A stretch of DNA of 64,000 bases. It comes from Streptomyces sp. Mut1 (GTDB taxonomy: Bacteria; Actinomycetota; Actinomycetes; Streptomycetales; Streptomycetaceae). The stretch lies in the NCBI RefSeq assembly GCF_030719295.1, contig NZ_CP120997.1:4034501-4098500 (forward strand). Reading direction: 5' to 3'. The notes below the pieces were generated by a model. It was not told where the DNA came from. It searched no databases and saw nothing but the letters and a program-made list of their open reading frames with translations. Position numbers and translations under genes: made by a program. Shown here one piece after another: positions 17,604 to 27,112 of this stretch. Numbering within the stretch: position 1 is the stretch's first letter; each line of letters starts with the position of its first letter.

Positions 17604-18941
17604 ATGCGAACAGAGACTCCTTGGAGCACCTTGCCGGCCCGGGACCACCTCCTGGCCGGTGCGGGCGGTGCGGCGGGTGACCCCGTGCTGGATGTGGTGG
17701 TACCCGTCTACAACGAGGAGAAGGACCTCGAACCGTGTGTCCTGCGGTTGCACGAGCATCTGGCGCGCACCTTCCCGTACGCCTTCCGGATCACCGTCGC
17801 GGACAACGCGAGCACCGACCGTACGCCCGAGGTGGCGCAGCGGCTGGCGCGGTCGTTGCCGGGGGTGCGGTCGTTCCGGTTGGAGGAGAAGGGGCGCGGG
17901 CGGGCGTTGCGTACCGTCTGGACGCACTCGGACGCGCCGGTTCTCGCCTACATGGACGTGGACCTGTCCACCGACCTCAACGCGCTGCTCCCGCTGGTGG
18001 CGCCGCTCATCTCGGGGCACTCGGACCTCGCCATCGGCTCGCGGCTGGCGCGCAGTTCGCGGGTGGTGCGGGGGACGAAGCGGGAGTTCATCTCGCGGGC
18101 GTACAACATCATCCTGCGCTCGTCGCTGGCCGCCCGGTTCAGTGACGCGCAGTGCGGGTTCAAGGCGATCCGCCGCGAGGTCGCGCAGCGGCTGCTGCCG
18201 ATGGTGGAGGACACCGGGTGGTTCTTCGACACCGAGATGCTGGTGCTGGCCGAGCGGGCCGGGCTGCGCATCCACGAGGTGCCGGTCGACTGGGTGGACG
18301 ACCCCGACTCCACCGTTCACATCGTGCGCACCGCCACCGATGACCTGAAGGGCGTGTGGCGGGTCGGGCGGGCGCTCGCCGTCGGCGCGCTGCCGCTGGA
18401 CCGGCTGGCGCGGCCCTTCGGGGACGATCCGCGGGACCGGGGGATCGGCGGGGTGCCGGGCGGGCTGGCCCGGCAGCTCGTCGGGTTCTGTGTCGTGGGC
18501 GCCCTGTCCACGCTGTTCTACCTGGCGCTGTACTCCCTCTTCCGGCTCGGCGCCGGGCCCCAGCTCGCCAACGGGGCCGCGCTCCTCGTCTCCGCCGTCG
18601 CCAACACCGCGGCGAACCGGAGGCTCACCTTCGGCGTACGGGGCCGGGGCGGCGCCGTACGCCACCAGGCGCAGGGCCTCGTGGTCTTCGCCATCGGCCT
18701 CGCCCTGACCAGCGGTTCGCTCGCGGCCCTGGGCGCGGCGTCCGGATCGCCCTCGCACACCACCGAACTCGCCGTACTGATCGCGGCCAACCTCGCGGCG
18801 ACCGTGCTCCGTTTCCTGCTCTTCCGCGCCTGGGTCTTCCCGGACCGGGCCCGGGAAGCGGCCCGGGAAGCGCACGGGGGAGCGGTACCGGCCGCGGTCT
18901 CCGCCGACACCACCACCCACCACCTGAGGAACGCCCGATGA
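17604..18941 (+). CDS. GT2 glycosyltransferase fused to a GtrA-like membrane domain (YkcC-like)
   Basis: A 445-residue protein. The N-terminal GT-A domain (about 30-260) has VVVPVYNEEKDLEPC, YMDVDLSTD (the DXD-type metal motif), and GFKAIRREV, as in polyprenyl-phosphate mannose/glucose synthases. A GtrA-like domain with four membrane helices covers about 290-430. It likely loads a sugar on polyprenyl phosphate and helps flip it. Its stop overlaps the start of the downstream GT39 gene (ATGA), the same pairing as YkcC-YkcB in Bacillus. The ribosome site before ATG 17604 is weak. Confidence 0.85.
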   Translation: MRTETPWSTLPARDHLLAGAGGAAGDPVLDVVVPVYNEEKDLEPCVLRLHEHLARTFPYAFRITVADNASTDRTPEVAQRLARSLPGVRSFRLEEKGRGRALRTVWTHSDAPVLAYMDVDLSTDLNALLPLVAPLISGHSDLAIGSRLARSSRVVRGTKREFISRAYNIILRSSLAARFSDAQCGFKAIRREVAQRLLPMVEDTGWFFDTEMLVLAERAGLRIHEVPVDWVDDPDSTVHIVRTATDDLKGVWRVGRALAVGALPLDRLARPFGDDPRDRGIGGVPGGLARQLVGFCVVGALSTLFYLALYSLFRLGAGPQLANGAALLVSAVANTAANRRLTFGVRGRGGAVRHQAQGLVVFAIGLALTSGSLAALGAASGSPSHTTELAVLIAANLAATVLRFLLFRAWVFPDRAREAAREAHGGAVPAAVSADTTTHHLRNAR

Positions 18942-21133
18942 CCACGTTCGACCCCGCCTACGCCCCGGCCCGGCCGGACACGCCCCCGGGCCACGCACGG
19001 GCCGGCACCTCGCTGCCGCGCCGCGCCTGGCGCGGGCGGCCCGAGGACGCGCCCTGGGTGCGCCCGGCCTTCCTCGCCCTGCTCCTCGTCATCACGCTGA
19101 CGTACTTCTGGAACCTCGGCGCCTCCGGCTACGCCAACTCCTTCTACTCCGCGGCCGTGCAGGCCGGCAGCCAGAGCTGGAAGGCGTTCTTCTTCGGCTC
19201 ACTGGACTCGGCCAACGCCATCACCGTCGACAAGCCCCCGGCCACCCTGTGGCCGATGGCCCTGTCCGTGCGGGTCTTCGGCCTCGGCTCGTGGGCGATC
19301 CTGGCCCCGCAGGTGCTGATGGCCGCGGCGACGGCCGGGGTGCTGTACGCGGCCGTGCGCCGCCGGTTCAGCGCCGCCGCCGGGCTGATCACCATGGCGG
19401 TGTTCGCGTTCACGCCCGTCGCCGCGCTGATGTTCCGCTTCAACAACCCGGACGCGCTGCTCGCGCTGCTGATGACCGTCACCGTCTACTGCGTGCTGCG
19501 CGCGATGGAGCACGGCCGCACCAAGTGGCTGGTGTGGGCGGGCGTCGCGGTCGGGCTCGCGTTCCTGTCCAAGACCCTCCAGGCGTTCCTGATCCTGCCG
19601 CCGCTGGCGGTGCTGTACGCGGTGTTCGCGCCGGTCTCCGTACGCAAGCGGTTCGGGCAGCTGGGGCTCTCCGCGCTCGCCATGGTCGTCGCGGGCGGCT
19701 GGTGGGTCGCGATCGTCGAACAGTGGCCCGCCTCCTCCCGCCCGTACATCGGCGGTTCGCAGAACAACTCCTTCCTTGAGCTGACCTTCGGCTACAACGG
19801 GCTCGGCCGGATCAACGGCGACGAGACCGGCAGCGTCGGCGGCGGGGGAGGCGGCGGTGGCGGCGGTCAGTGGGGCGAGACCGGCCTCGGGCGGATGTTC
19901 AACTCCGAGATCGGGTCCCAGATCTCCTGGCTGCTGCCCGCCGCCCTGATCCTGCTCGTCGCGGGTGTCTGGCTGACCTGGCGGGGGAAGCGTACGGACA
20001 CCGCCCGCGCGGCCTTCCTCGCCTGGGGCGGTTCGCTGCTGATGACGGCGGCCGTGTTCAGCTTCATGGCCGGCATCTTCCACCAGTACTACACGGTGGC
20101 CCTGGCCCCCTACACCGCGGCGCTGATCGGCATGGGCGTCACGGTCCTGTGGGAGGAGCGGGCCCGCTGGTGGGCGGGCGCCACGCTCGCCGCCGCGGTC
20201 GGGGTGACGGCGTACTGGGCGTACGTCCTGCTGGGGCGGACGCCCGACTACCAGCCGTGGCTGCGGACCACGGTGCTCGTCGCCGGGCTCGTGGCGGCGG
20301 TGGGCCTGCTGCTCGCGGCCCGGCTCGGCCGCCGGCTCGCTCTGGCCGCGGTGGTGCTCGGCTTCGCCGCGTCGCTGGCCGCCCCGACCGCGTACACCAT
20401 CAGCACGCTCAACACGGGCCACCAGGGCTCCATCGTCACGGCGGGCCCGTCCGCCAGCGGCATGGGCGGCCCCGGCGGTGGCGGTCGCGGCGGCGGACCG
20501 GGCGGCGGCGGTGACGGCGGCGGTGACGGCATGGGACAGCCCCCGGGCCAGGGCGGCCAGCAGGGTACGAACCAGCAGGGCAACGGCATGGGCCGGCCCC
20601 CCACCGGCACCCCGCCGGGCCAGGGCACGGGCCAGAACCAGGGCACGGGCCAGGGCCAAGCACCCTCACAGAACAGCCAGAACAGCCAGAACAACCGGTC
20701 CGCCGGCGAACGCGGCGGCGCCCCCGGCGGCGGAGGCGGCGGCATGGGCGGCCTGCTCAACGGCGCGTCCGTCGGCTCCGAGGCCAGGAAGCTCCTGGAG
20801 GCGAACGCCGACGACTACACCTGGGCGGCCGCCGCCATCGGCTCGCAGAACGCCGCGAGCTACCAACTCGCCACCGAGAAGCCCGTGATGGCGATCGGCG
20901 GCTTCAACGGCAGCGACCCGTCCCCGACGCTCGCGCAGTTCGAGAAGTACGTCGAGGACGGCCGCATCCACTACTTCGTCTCCAGCGGAGAAGGCGGCGG
21001 CCAGGGCGGCGGCGGCATGGGCGGCAGCGGCACCGCCTCGGAGATCTCCTCCTGGGTCGAGAAGAACTTCAAGGAGGTGACGGTGGGCAGCGCCACGTTC
21101 TACGACCTGACCCGGCCGGCGACGGGCAGCTGA
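18938..21133 (+). CDS. GT39/ArnT-like membrane glycosyltransferase with Gly-rich insert (YkcB-like)
   Basis: A 731-residue polytopic protein. The first extracytoplasmic loop carries GYANSFYSAA and ITVDKPP, typical of the YkcB/ArnT-like PMT family that transfers a sugar from a polyprenyl-phosphate donor outside the membrane. About 11 hydrophobic segments follow. Two low-complexity stretches are odd: a run of glycines near residue 300 and a Gly/Gln/Asn-rich linker of about 100 residues (around 505-615) before a soluble C-terminal domain of about 115 residues. It is translationally coupled to the GT2-GtrA gene. Confidence 0.83.
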   Translation: MTTFDPAYAPARPDTPPGHARAGTSLPRRAWRGRPEDAPWVRPAFLALLLVITLTYFWNLGASGYANSFYSAAVQAGSQSWKAFFFGSLDSANAITVDKPPATLWPMALSVRVFGLGSWAILAPQVLMAAATAGVLYAAVRRRFSAAAGLITMAVFAFTPVAALMFRFNNPDALLALLMTVTVYCVLRAMEHGRTKWLVWAGVAVGLAFLSKTLQAFLILPPLAVLYAVFAPVSVRKRFGQLGLSALAMVVAGGWWVAIVEQWPASSRPYIGGSQNNSFLELTFGYNGLGRINGDETGSVGGGGGGGGGGQWGETGLGRMFNSEIGSQISWLLPAALILLVAGVWLTWRGKRTDTARAAFLAWGGSLLMTAAVFSFMAGIFHQYYTVALAPYTAALIGMGVTVLWEERARWWAGATLAAAVGVTAYWAYVLLGRTPDYQPWLRTTVLVAGLVAAVGLLLAARLGRRLALAAVVLGFAASLAAPTAYTISTLNTGHQGSIVTAGPSASGMGGPGGGGRGGGPGGGGDGGGDGMGQPPGQGGQQGTNQQGNGMGRPPTGTPPGQGTGQNQGTGQGQAPSQNSQNSQNNRSAGERGGAPGGGGGGMGGLLNGASVGSEARKLLEANADDYTWAAAAIGSQNAASYQLATEKPVMAIGGFNGSDPSPTLAQFEKYVEDGRIHYFVSSGEGGGQGGGGMGGSGTASEISSWVEKNFKEVTVGSATFYDLTRPATGS
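20460..20770 (+). repeat. Low-complexity coding repeat (Gly/Gln-rich)
   Basis: Within the GT39 gene, GGCGGC, GGGCCAGGGC and CAGAACAGC units are repeated many times, encoding GQ, GG and QNS runs. Likely length-variable. Confidence 0.6.
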
Positions 21134-21145
21134 CCGTCCCCGAAC

Positions 21146-22015
21146 TCAGCGCCGCAGCTCCAGGTCGGCGACGACAGGGCGGTGGTCCGAGGCGAGCGTC
21201 TCGGTCACCGCCGCGTCGCGTACCCGGATGGTGTCCTTCGAGACGGCCACGTAGTCGATCCGCTGCACCGGGTCCTGCGCCGGGAAGGTGGGCGCGCCGG
21301 GCTCGATGTCGGTCAGGTTCTCCCACAGCGGGGCCAGCTCCGGGGCGGTGGGCGCCGCGTTGAAGTCGCCGAGCAGGATCTGCCGGACCGGGCCGCGCTC
21401 CGACTTCCGGTCCTCCGCCATGATCCGCCGGGTGTCCGCGACCTGGGCGACGCGGACGGACGGGTCGCCCCGGAAGTCGAGGTGCGTCGCGTACACATGG
21501 ACCGGCAGGCCGCGCACCCGCAGGACCACCTCGCCGAAGCCGGGTCCGGGCGCCGGGACCGGGTCCGGGTCCTGGGTGGAGAGCCGGGTGATGTCATGGT
21601 TCTCGGCGCTCACTATCCGGTACCGGGACAGCACCGCCACCCCGAACTCGCGCCTCGGCTCGCCCTCGGCCACCGGGTCGAAGTCGTAGATCGGGGCGAA
21701 GGACACGTGCATCCGCAGCCGCCGGGCCAGTTCGCTCGCGAGATCGCGCCACTCGCTGCGGGCGTCCCAGTGGACGTCGACCTCCTGGAGCCCGATGACG
21801 TCCGCGTCGAGCGAGCGGAGCGCGGCTACCTGGCGGTCGAGATCGAAGACGTTGTCCATGCCGGCGCCGGCATGGATGTTGTACGTGGCGACGCGCAGCG
21901 GCACCGACTGCCCGGGACCGTGCCCGTGTCCCGCGGCTGTCGCGGGAGGCGCGAGCGCCGTCCCCAACAGGCCGACGGCCACCAGGACTTCCACCGTACG
22001 ACGACGCAGTGACAT
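21146..22015 (-). CDS. Secreted endonuclease/exonuclease/phosphatase-family hydrolase
   Basis: A 289-residue protein with a signal peptide (RRRT, then a hydrophobic core, then AAPATA-like cleavage region near residue 28). The EEP fold is clear from VATYNIHAG, GLQEVDVHW, the H in YATHLDF, LLGDFNAAP, IDYVAV and SDHRPVVADL. Members are secreted phosphodiesterases such as sphingomyelinase- or DNase-like enzymes; the exact substrate is unknown. ATG 22015 is preferred over 22048 because GGAG lies 6 nt upstream. Confidence 0.85.
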   Translation of the reverse strand: MSLRRRTVEVLVAVGLLGTALAPPATAAGHGHGPGQSVPLRVATYNIHAGAGMDNVFDLDRQVAALRSLDADVIGLQEVDVHWDARSEWRDLASELARRLRMHVSFAPIYDFDPVAEGEPRREFGVAVLSRYRIVSAENHDITRLSTQDPDPVPAPGPGFGEVVLRVRGLPVHVYATHLDFRGDPSVRVAQVADTRRIMAEDRKSERGPVRQILLGDFNAAPTAPELAPLWENLTDIEPGAPTFPAQDPVQRIDYVAVSKDTIRVRDAAVTETLASDHRPVVADLELRR

Positions 22016-22305
22016 ATCGCTCCAACTCGGAGTTTGGGGGACATCCATGTCAGATGGTGCGCTGACCCTCGTTGCCCCTGGTGGGCAGCCGGCGCTGCGT
22101 CAGGAGCGGAAGCGGTCCGAAGTCTTCCCACAGATAATGCCCTATTGCCTGCGGCAAGTGTGCCCGTCGTGCGACTGCCGTCGGGAAGGCGCTGATCGCC
22201 CGCCGTGACGTCCACTTGAGGGAGGGCGTGTGAGGTCGGCGGCCCGCGGTCGGCGGCCCTGATGGTGGATGGCGAGTCAGGGTGTGGTTGAGCGGTTCGG
22301 GAGGT
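22016..22305. promoter_or_regulatory. Intergenic region upstream of the EEP hydrolase
   Basis: 290 nt between the EEP-gene start and the TetR stop. No supported gene; it should contain the EEP-gene promoter. No clear terminator or operator was recognised. Confidence 0.3.
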
Positions 22306-22926
22306 TCAGGTGGTGCGAGGGGGCCGGACCGGTTGCTCCCAGAGGCCGGCCAGGTGTGAATGGAGGACTTCGTGTGCCTCTTGCGAGGTGAGGTGGCCGA
22401 TGAGGACGTGCGCGGTGAGGCCGTCCGCGAGGGCGAGGAGGGCGCGGGCCTCGCGTTGCGGATCGAGGGGCACGGCGGGAGCGGCGTCCTCGCCGGCTTC
22501 CGAGATGAGGCGGGTGAACGCTTCTTCCAGGACTGCGTAGTTCGCCCTCAGCTTTCTTGCGAGCACCTTGCTGACAGTCGCCTGCGCAACGAACGCGAGC
22601 CAGACCCTGGCCTCGGCGCGGTGCTCTTCCCGGAGCAGTGAGATCTCCGTGGCCGCGTGCCCCAGGGCGGTGCCGGCCGACTGGGCCGGGCTCCTGAGGA
22701 GGCGGGCTTGTACGCGGTCCGTGATCCGCCCACTGATGTGCCCGAGCGCGAACACGAGCATCTCTTCCTTGGTGCGGAAGCACCGCTGAACGGCGCCCAT
22801 CGACACCTGCGCGCGGGCCGCGACGTCGCGAAGGGTCACACCCTCCAGCCCGCGTTCGTCGGCGAGGTGGCAGACGGCCTCGGCGATGAGTCGGCGTCGG
22901 CCCGCATGATCCACCTGTCTGGGCAT
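22306..22926 (-). CDS. TetR-family transcriptional regulator
   Basis: A 206-residue TetR protein. The HTH is at about residues 10-52 (LIAEAVCHLADERG, then VTLRDVAARAQVSMGAVQRCFRTKEEM in parts). The C-terminal half resembles BetI-like TetR_C domains. It is divergent from the amidase gene, with a strong palindrome between them at 23013-23030, so it likely represses both. Confidence 0.87.
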   Translation of the reverse strand: MPRQVDHAGRRRLIAEAVCHLADERGLEGVTLRDVAARAQVSMGAVQRCFRTKEEMLVFALGHISGRITDRVQARLLRSPAQSAGTALGHAATEISLLREEHRAEARVWLAFVAQATVSKVLARKLRANYAVLEEAFTRLISEAGEDAAPAVPLDPQREARALLALADGLTAHVLIGHLTSQEAHEVLHSHLAGLWEQPVRPPRTT

Positions 22927-23012
22927 GCCCGTCCCCTCCTTGTTTCACAGCGCTCCGCGTACGCGGCACTTTATGCGATGCGCTCGTATCGGTTCCAGCG
23001 TACGGTTTGGTT

Positions 23013-23030
23013 CCGATGCAAACGCATCGG
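23013..23030. promoter_or_regulatory. Palindrome CCGATGC-N4-GCATCGG, TetR operator candidate
   Basis: Perfect 7-bp arms with a 4-bp spacer AAAC, located 23 nt upstream of the amidase start and 87 nt from the divergent TetR start. A degenerate related half (GATGCG) lies upstream near 22976. Confidence 0.55.
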
Positions 23031-23052
23031 TATGAGATGGGGAGGAAGAGCC

Positions 23053-24483
23053 ATGCAGGACGCCCTGTGGAAGATGCCGGCCGCCGCGCAGGCGGAGGCT
23101 GTGCGCAGCGCAGAAGTCTCGGCTGTCGAACTGGTCGACAGCCACCTGGACCGGATCGCCGAGGTCAACCCGCGGGTGAACGCGGTCACACAGCTACTGG
23201 CGGAGCGCGCACGTGAGGCCGCGGCACGGACGGACCGTCGGCGGGCCGCCGGTGAAAGGCTGGGGCCACTCGCGGGCGTGCCTTTCACGGTGAAGGAGAG
23301 CACCGCGATCGAAGGCGTGCCGACCACGTTCGGCACGGCGCGCTTCCGTGATCTGGTGGCGTCGGCCGACGCGCCCCCGGTGGCACGGCTGCGCGCGGCG
23401 GGGGCCATCCCCATCGGGCACAGCAACATCCCCACCCTGATCCTGGCGGGGATGCACACGCGCAGCGAGCTGTTCGGCGACACGGTCAACCCGTGGGACC
23501 GCGGCCGGACCCCGGGCGGCTCCAGCGGGGGCGACGCGGTGGCCGTGGCCACGGGTATGGCGGCGCTCGGGCTCGGCAACGACTCCGGCGGGTCGGTGCG
23601 CATCCCGGCCCAGTTCTGCGGTGTGGCCGGGCTGAAGCCGTCCACGGGCCGGTTCCCCGCCGACCACCGCGTTCTCGGCCCGGAGGACCCCGGCCCGGCG
23701 TCCCAGATACTGGTCACCGACGGCCCGCTGGCCCGGAGCGTGGGCGACCTCCGGCTTGCTTACGAAGTGCTGGCCGGGACCGATCCGCGTGACCCGCGCG
23801 CCGTGCCGGTGCCCGCGTACGGCGAACCGCTCCCCGGGCGTGTGAAGGTCGCGGTCGTGGCGGACCCCGGCGGGCACGGCGTCCATCCCACGATTCGCGG
23901 AGCCGTCGCGACCGCGGCCGACGCACTCCGCGACGCCGGATACGACGTGCGCGAGGTGCGGGACGTGCCGCGGATGGACGAGGCCCTTGAGGCCTATGGC
24001 CGGATCACCGTGACCGAGTTCGCCCCGACCTGGCCGGTGGTGCGCAAGCTGCTCGGCAGCGGTGGGGACCGCTATATCGAGATGATGATGGAGCAGACCC
24101 CGCCCGCAGGCGCGGACGAGTTCATGAAGTTGATGGGCACCTGGATGAACATCCGCCGCTCATGGGCCGAATTCCTCGACGAATACCCGCTGTTGCTCGG
24201 CCCGGTCTTCACCGAGCCGCCGGTCGAGCCGGGGCTGGAGTCGCGTGACAGGCCGGGCAGGGACCGCGTCGGGTCGGGAATGCGTCTGTGCACCGTGACC
24301 AGCTTCGTGGGTGTCCCCGGTGTGGCCGTACCGACCGGGATGGCCGAAGGGCTCCCCTGCGGAGTGCAGATCGTCGGGCGCGCGTTCCGGGAGGACCTGT
24401 GCCTGTGCGCGGCCCAGGCGATCGAGGACCGGCTCGGAGTTCTCACACCAGTCGACCCGCGCGTGGGAGGCCGGGCTTGTTGA
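23053..24483 (+). CDS. Amidase signature family enzyme
   Basis: A 476-residue amidase with the Ser-cisSer-Lys triad: Lys81 in FTVKES, Ser157/158 in GGSSGGDAVAV, and the nucleophile Ser181 in DSGGSVRIPAQFCG. Length fits the family. ATG 23053 follows GGAGGAAG. The amide substrate is unknown. Expression is likely controlled by the divergent TetR gene through the palindrome in the shared promoter. Confidence 0.9.
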   Translation: MQDALWKMPAAAQAEAVRSAEVSAVELVDSHLDRIAEVNPRVNAVTQLLAERAREAAARTDRRRAAGERLGPLAGVPFTVKESTAIEGVPTTFGTARFRDLVASADAPPVARLRAAGAIPIGHSNIPTLILAGMHTRSELFGDTVNPWDRGRTPGGSSGGDAVAVATGMAALGLGNDSGGSVRIPAQFCGVAGLKPSTGRFPADHRVLGPEDPGPASQILVTDGPLARSVGDLRLAYEVLAGTDPRDPRAVPVPAYGEPLPGRVKVAVVADPGGHGVHPTIRGAVATAADALRDAGYDVREVRDVPRMDEALEAYGRITVTEFAPTWPVVRKLLGSGGDRYIEMMMEQTPPAGADEFMKLMGTWMNIRRSWAEFLDEYPLLLGPVFTEPPVEPGLESRDRPGRDRVGSGMRLCTVTSFVGVPGVAVPTGMAEGLPCGVQIVGRAFREDLCLCAAQAIEDRLGVLTPVDPRVGGRAC

Positions 24484-24617
24484 GCCCTTCGTGTCGTCCA
24501 GGAAGAAGCACGATCTGACACCGGTGTTCCTCAACCCCCACTCCAGGGGACGGACCGTTGCCGGATCGGCGACCGGCACCGTACCCGCGAAAAGTCGGTT
24601 GTACGCCCCATCCGGTC

Positions 24618-24657
24618 CTTATACGGTGTACAACTCGTTCCCTGTACACCGTATAAG
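24618..24657. promoter_or_regulatory. 40-bp inverted repeat, operator of the MFS-TetR operon
   Basis: Perfect 15-bp arms CTTATACGGTGTACA and TGTACACCGTATAAG are separated by 10 nt. Each arm contains TATAC/GTAC half-sites, so it may bind two TetR dimers. It ends 39 nt before the MFS start. Confidence 0.65.
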
Positions 24658-24695
24658 AAGGTGTGGGGGCACCCGACCGACCGCAGGGAGTACGC

Positions 24696-26222
24696 ATGAC
24701 GGCGACCGACGCCGCGCAGAACAACCCGCTCGCCCGGCCGAGCCATCCGCAGCGCTGGCTGATCCTCGGCGTCATCTGCCTCGCCCAGCTGGTCGTGCTG
24801 CTCGACAACACCGTCCTCAACGTGGCGATCCCCTCCCTGACCAGGGAGTTGAACGCCTCCACCGCCGATGTGCAGTGGATGATCAACGCCTACTCGCTCG
24901 TCCAGTCCGGGCTGCTGCTCACGGCCGGAAGCTCCGCCGACCGCTACGGGCGCAAGAAGATGCTGATCGCGGGGCTCGCCCTGTTCGGCATCGGCTCCCT
25001 GGTGGCCGGGCTCGCCGGGTCGTCCGCCCAGCTGATCGCCGCACGGGCCGGCATGGGCGTCGGCGGGGCACTGCTGATGACCACCACGCTGGCCGTCGTC
25101 GTCCAGATCTTCGACGACGGCGAGCGGGTGAAGGCCATCGGCATCTGGTCGACCGTGAGTTCGCTCGGCTTCGCCGTCGGCCCGCTGATCGGCGGTGTCA
25201 TGCTCGACCACTTCTGGTGGGGCGCGATCTTCCTGATCAACATCCCGGTCGCCGTCATCGGCCTGGTCGCCGTGGCCCGGCTGGTCCCCGAGTCGAAGAA
25301 CGCGAGCGGTGAGCGCCCCGACCTGCTGGGCGCGCTGCTGTCCACCATCGGCATGGCCGCCGTCGTGTACGCGATCATCTCGGGCCCCGGGCACGGCTGG
25401 ACCTCGGGCCGGGTGCTGCTGACCGCGTTCACCGGGGTCGCTGTCCTCACCGGCTTCGTGCTGTGGGAGCTGCACATCCCGTACCCGATGCTGGACATGC
25501 ACTTCTTCCGCAACCAGAAGTTCGTCGGGGCGGTCGCGGGCGCGGTCCTGGTCGCCTTCGGGATGGGCGGCTCGCTCTTCCTGCTCACCCAGCAGTTGCA
25601 GTTCGTCCTCGGCTACGGCCCGCTGGAGGCCGGGCTGCGCACGGCCCCGCTCGCCCTGAGCGTCGTCGCCCTCAACCTCACCGGACTCGGCGCCCGCCTG
25701 GTCCCCAGGCTCGGCACCCCGCTCACCATCGCGTCCGGCATGGGCCTGCTCGCCGTGGGGCTGGCCTCGATCGCCCTGCTCGGCGGCGACGGCTACGGCG
25801 GCATGCTGCTCGGCCTGCTCGTGATGGGCGCCGGGATCGCGCTCGCCATGCCCGCCATGGCCAACGCGATCATGAGCGCGATCCCACCCGAGAAGGCCGG
25901 GGTCGGCGCGGGCGTCAACGGCACGCTCGCCGAATGCGGCAACGGCCTCGGGGTCGCCGTACTCGGCGCGGTCCTCAACTCCCGGTTCGCCGCGCTCGTC
26001 CCGTCCGCCGTCGGTGCCGCCTCACTGCCCGCCGCCCTGGCCGCCGCGGCCGGCGAGGAGGAGCGGGCGCGGATCACGGACGCGTTCTCCTCGGGCCTGG
26101 AGACCAGCATGCTCGGCGGAGCGGTGGCCGTCCTGGCCGGCGGTCTGCTGGCCGCTCTCCTGCTGCGCCGGGCCGAGCGGGGAGAATCGGACCGGGCCGA
26201 CCCGGCCGCGACGGCGGCATAG
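24696..26222 (+). CDS. MFS drug-efflux transporter (DHA2, 14 TM)
   Basis: A 508-residue DHA2-branch transporter: VVLLDNTVLNVAIPSL in helix 1 and SADRYGRKKM in the motif A loop are diagnostic. About 14 hydrophobic segments are visible. ATG 24696 follows AGGGAG. The TetR gene downstream, in the same orientation and 95 nt away, and the large inverted repeat upstream suggest feedback-controlled efflux of a toxic ligand. Confidence 0.9.
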   Translation: MTATDAAQNNPLARPSHPQRWLILGVICLAQLVVLLDNTVLNVAIPSLTRELNASTADVQWMINAYSLVQSGLLLTAGSSADRYGRKKMLIAGLALFGIGSLVAGLAGSSAQLIAARAGMGVGGALLMTTTLAVVVQIFDDGERVKAIGIWSTVSSLGFAVGPLIGGVMLDHFWWGAIFLINIPVAVIGLVAVARLVPESKNASGERPDLLGALLSTIGMAAVVYAIISGPGHGWTSGRVLLTAFTGVAVLTGFVLWELHIPYPMLDMHFFRNQKFVGAVAGAVLVAFGMGGSLFLLTQQLQFVLGYGPLEAGLRTAPLALSVVALNLTGLGARLVPRLGTPLTIASGMGLLAVGLASIALLGGDGYGGMLLGLLVMGAGIALAMPAMANAIMSAIPPEKAGVGAGVNGTLAECGNGLGVAVLGAVLNSRFAALVPSAVGAASLPAALAAAAGEEERARITDAFSSGLETSMLGGAVAVLAGGLLAALLLRRAERGESDRADPAATAA

Positions 26223-26317
26223 CATCAGTCGGGACCACCGGACCGCGTGCCTCCGTTTCGGGGTACGCGGTACGGGGCCGGTCCGTCCGTCCCGCCGGTG
26301 AGACGAGGGAGTGCGCC

Positions 26318-27112
26318 ATGGTGTCCGCGGCCGACCGAGTGAAGAACCCTGCCAGGACCAGCGTGTGGCTGAACACCCGGCCGCCCTCCCGCTCCCGCAG
26401 GACGGCCCAGCCGGCCGGCCTCGACCGGGAGAGGATCACCGCCGCCTCGGTCCGGCTGCTGGACGCCGAGGGCCTCGCGAAGTTCTCCATGCGCCGGCTG
26501 GCCGCCGAGCTGAACGTGACCGCGATGTCCCTCTACTGGTACGTCGACACCAAGGACGACCTGCTGGAACTGGCCCTCGACGCGGTCTACAGCGAGATCG
26601 GGCCACCGCCCGCGGACGACCCCTGGCAGGACCGGCTGCGCGCGGTGGCCACCGCCTACCGCACGCTGCTGGTCCGGCACGCCTGGGTCTCGCCGCTCGC
26701 GGGCAAGTTCCTGAACCTCGGGCCGCATTCGCTGCTGGTGACCCACACCATCCAGGACGTGATCCGCTCGACCGGCCTGCCCCTGGAGGGCCGCAGCGGC
26801 GCGCTCGCCGCGGTCTTCCAGTTCGTGTACGGATTCGGCACGGTCGAGGGCCAGTTCGCGCAGCGCAGCGCGGAGGCGGGACTCACCCAGGACCAGTACT
26901 TCCGGCAGGCGATGTCCGCGGTCGGGGAACAGCCCGAGCTGGACGAGTTCGTGGAGGACTCGCGGGACCTCATGGCCGCGCGCGGCGGCGTGGCCATCGA
27001 GGAGATGCGCGACCGGGACTTCACCTTCGCGCTGGACCTGCTGATCGCGGGCATCGACGTGATGCGCGAACGGGCCGAAGGGGAGCGGTCCCACGCGGAA
27101 CGGGCTCAGTAG
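26318..27112 (+). CDS. TetR-family repressor with tetracycline-repressor-like C-terminal domain
   Basis: A 264-residue TetR protein with a longer N-terminal arm than usual (about 35 residues rich in Pro/Arg) before the HTH (ITAASVRLLDAEG, MRRLAAELNVTAMSLYWYV, about 40-80). The C-terminal part fits the TetR_C class that binds drugs. ATG 26318 follows GAGGGAG. It likely binds the 24618-24657 repeat. Its end overlaps the stop of the convergent dehydrogenase gene by 7 nt. Confidence 0.87.
   Translation: MVSAADRVKNPARTSVWLNTRPPSRSRRTAQPAGLDRERITAASVRLLDAEGLAKFSMRRLAAELNVTAMSLYWYVDTKDDLLELALDAVYSEIGPPPADDPWQDRLRAVATAYRTLLVRHAWVSPLAGKFLNLGPHSLLVTHTIQDVIRSTGLPLEGRSGALAAVFQFVYGFGTVEGQFAQRSAEAGLTQDQYFRQAMSAVGEQPELDEFVEDSRDLMAARGGVAIEEMRDRDFTFALDLLIAGIDVMRERAEGERSHAERAQ

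Noticed and set aside
20460..20770. A CRISPR-like or satellite repeat
   Set aside because: The repeats are short, irregular, in-frame and encode a Gly/Gln-rich linker; there are no spacers of uniform size.
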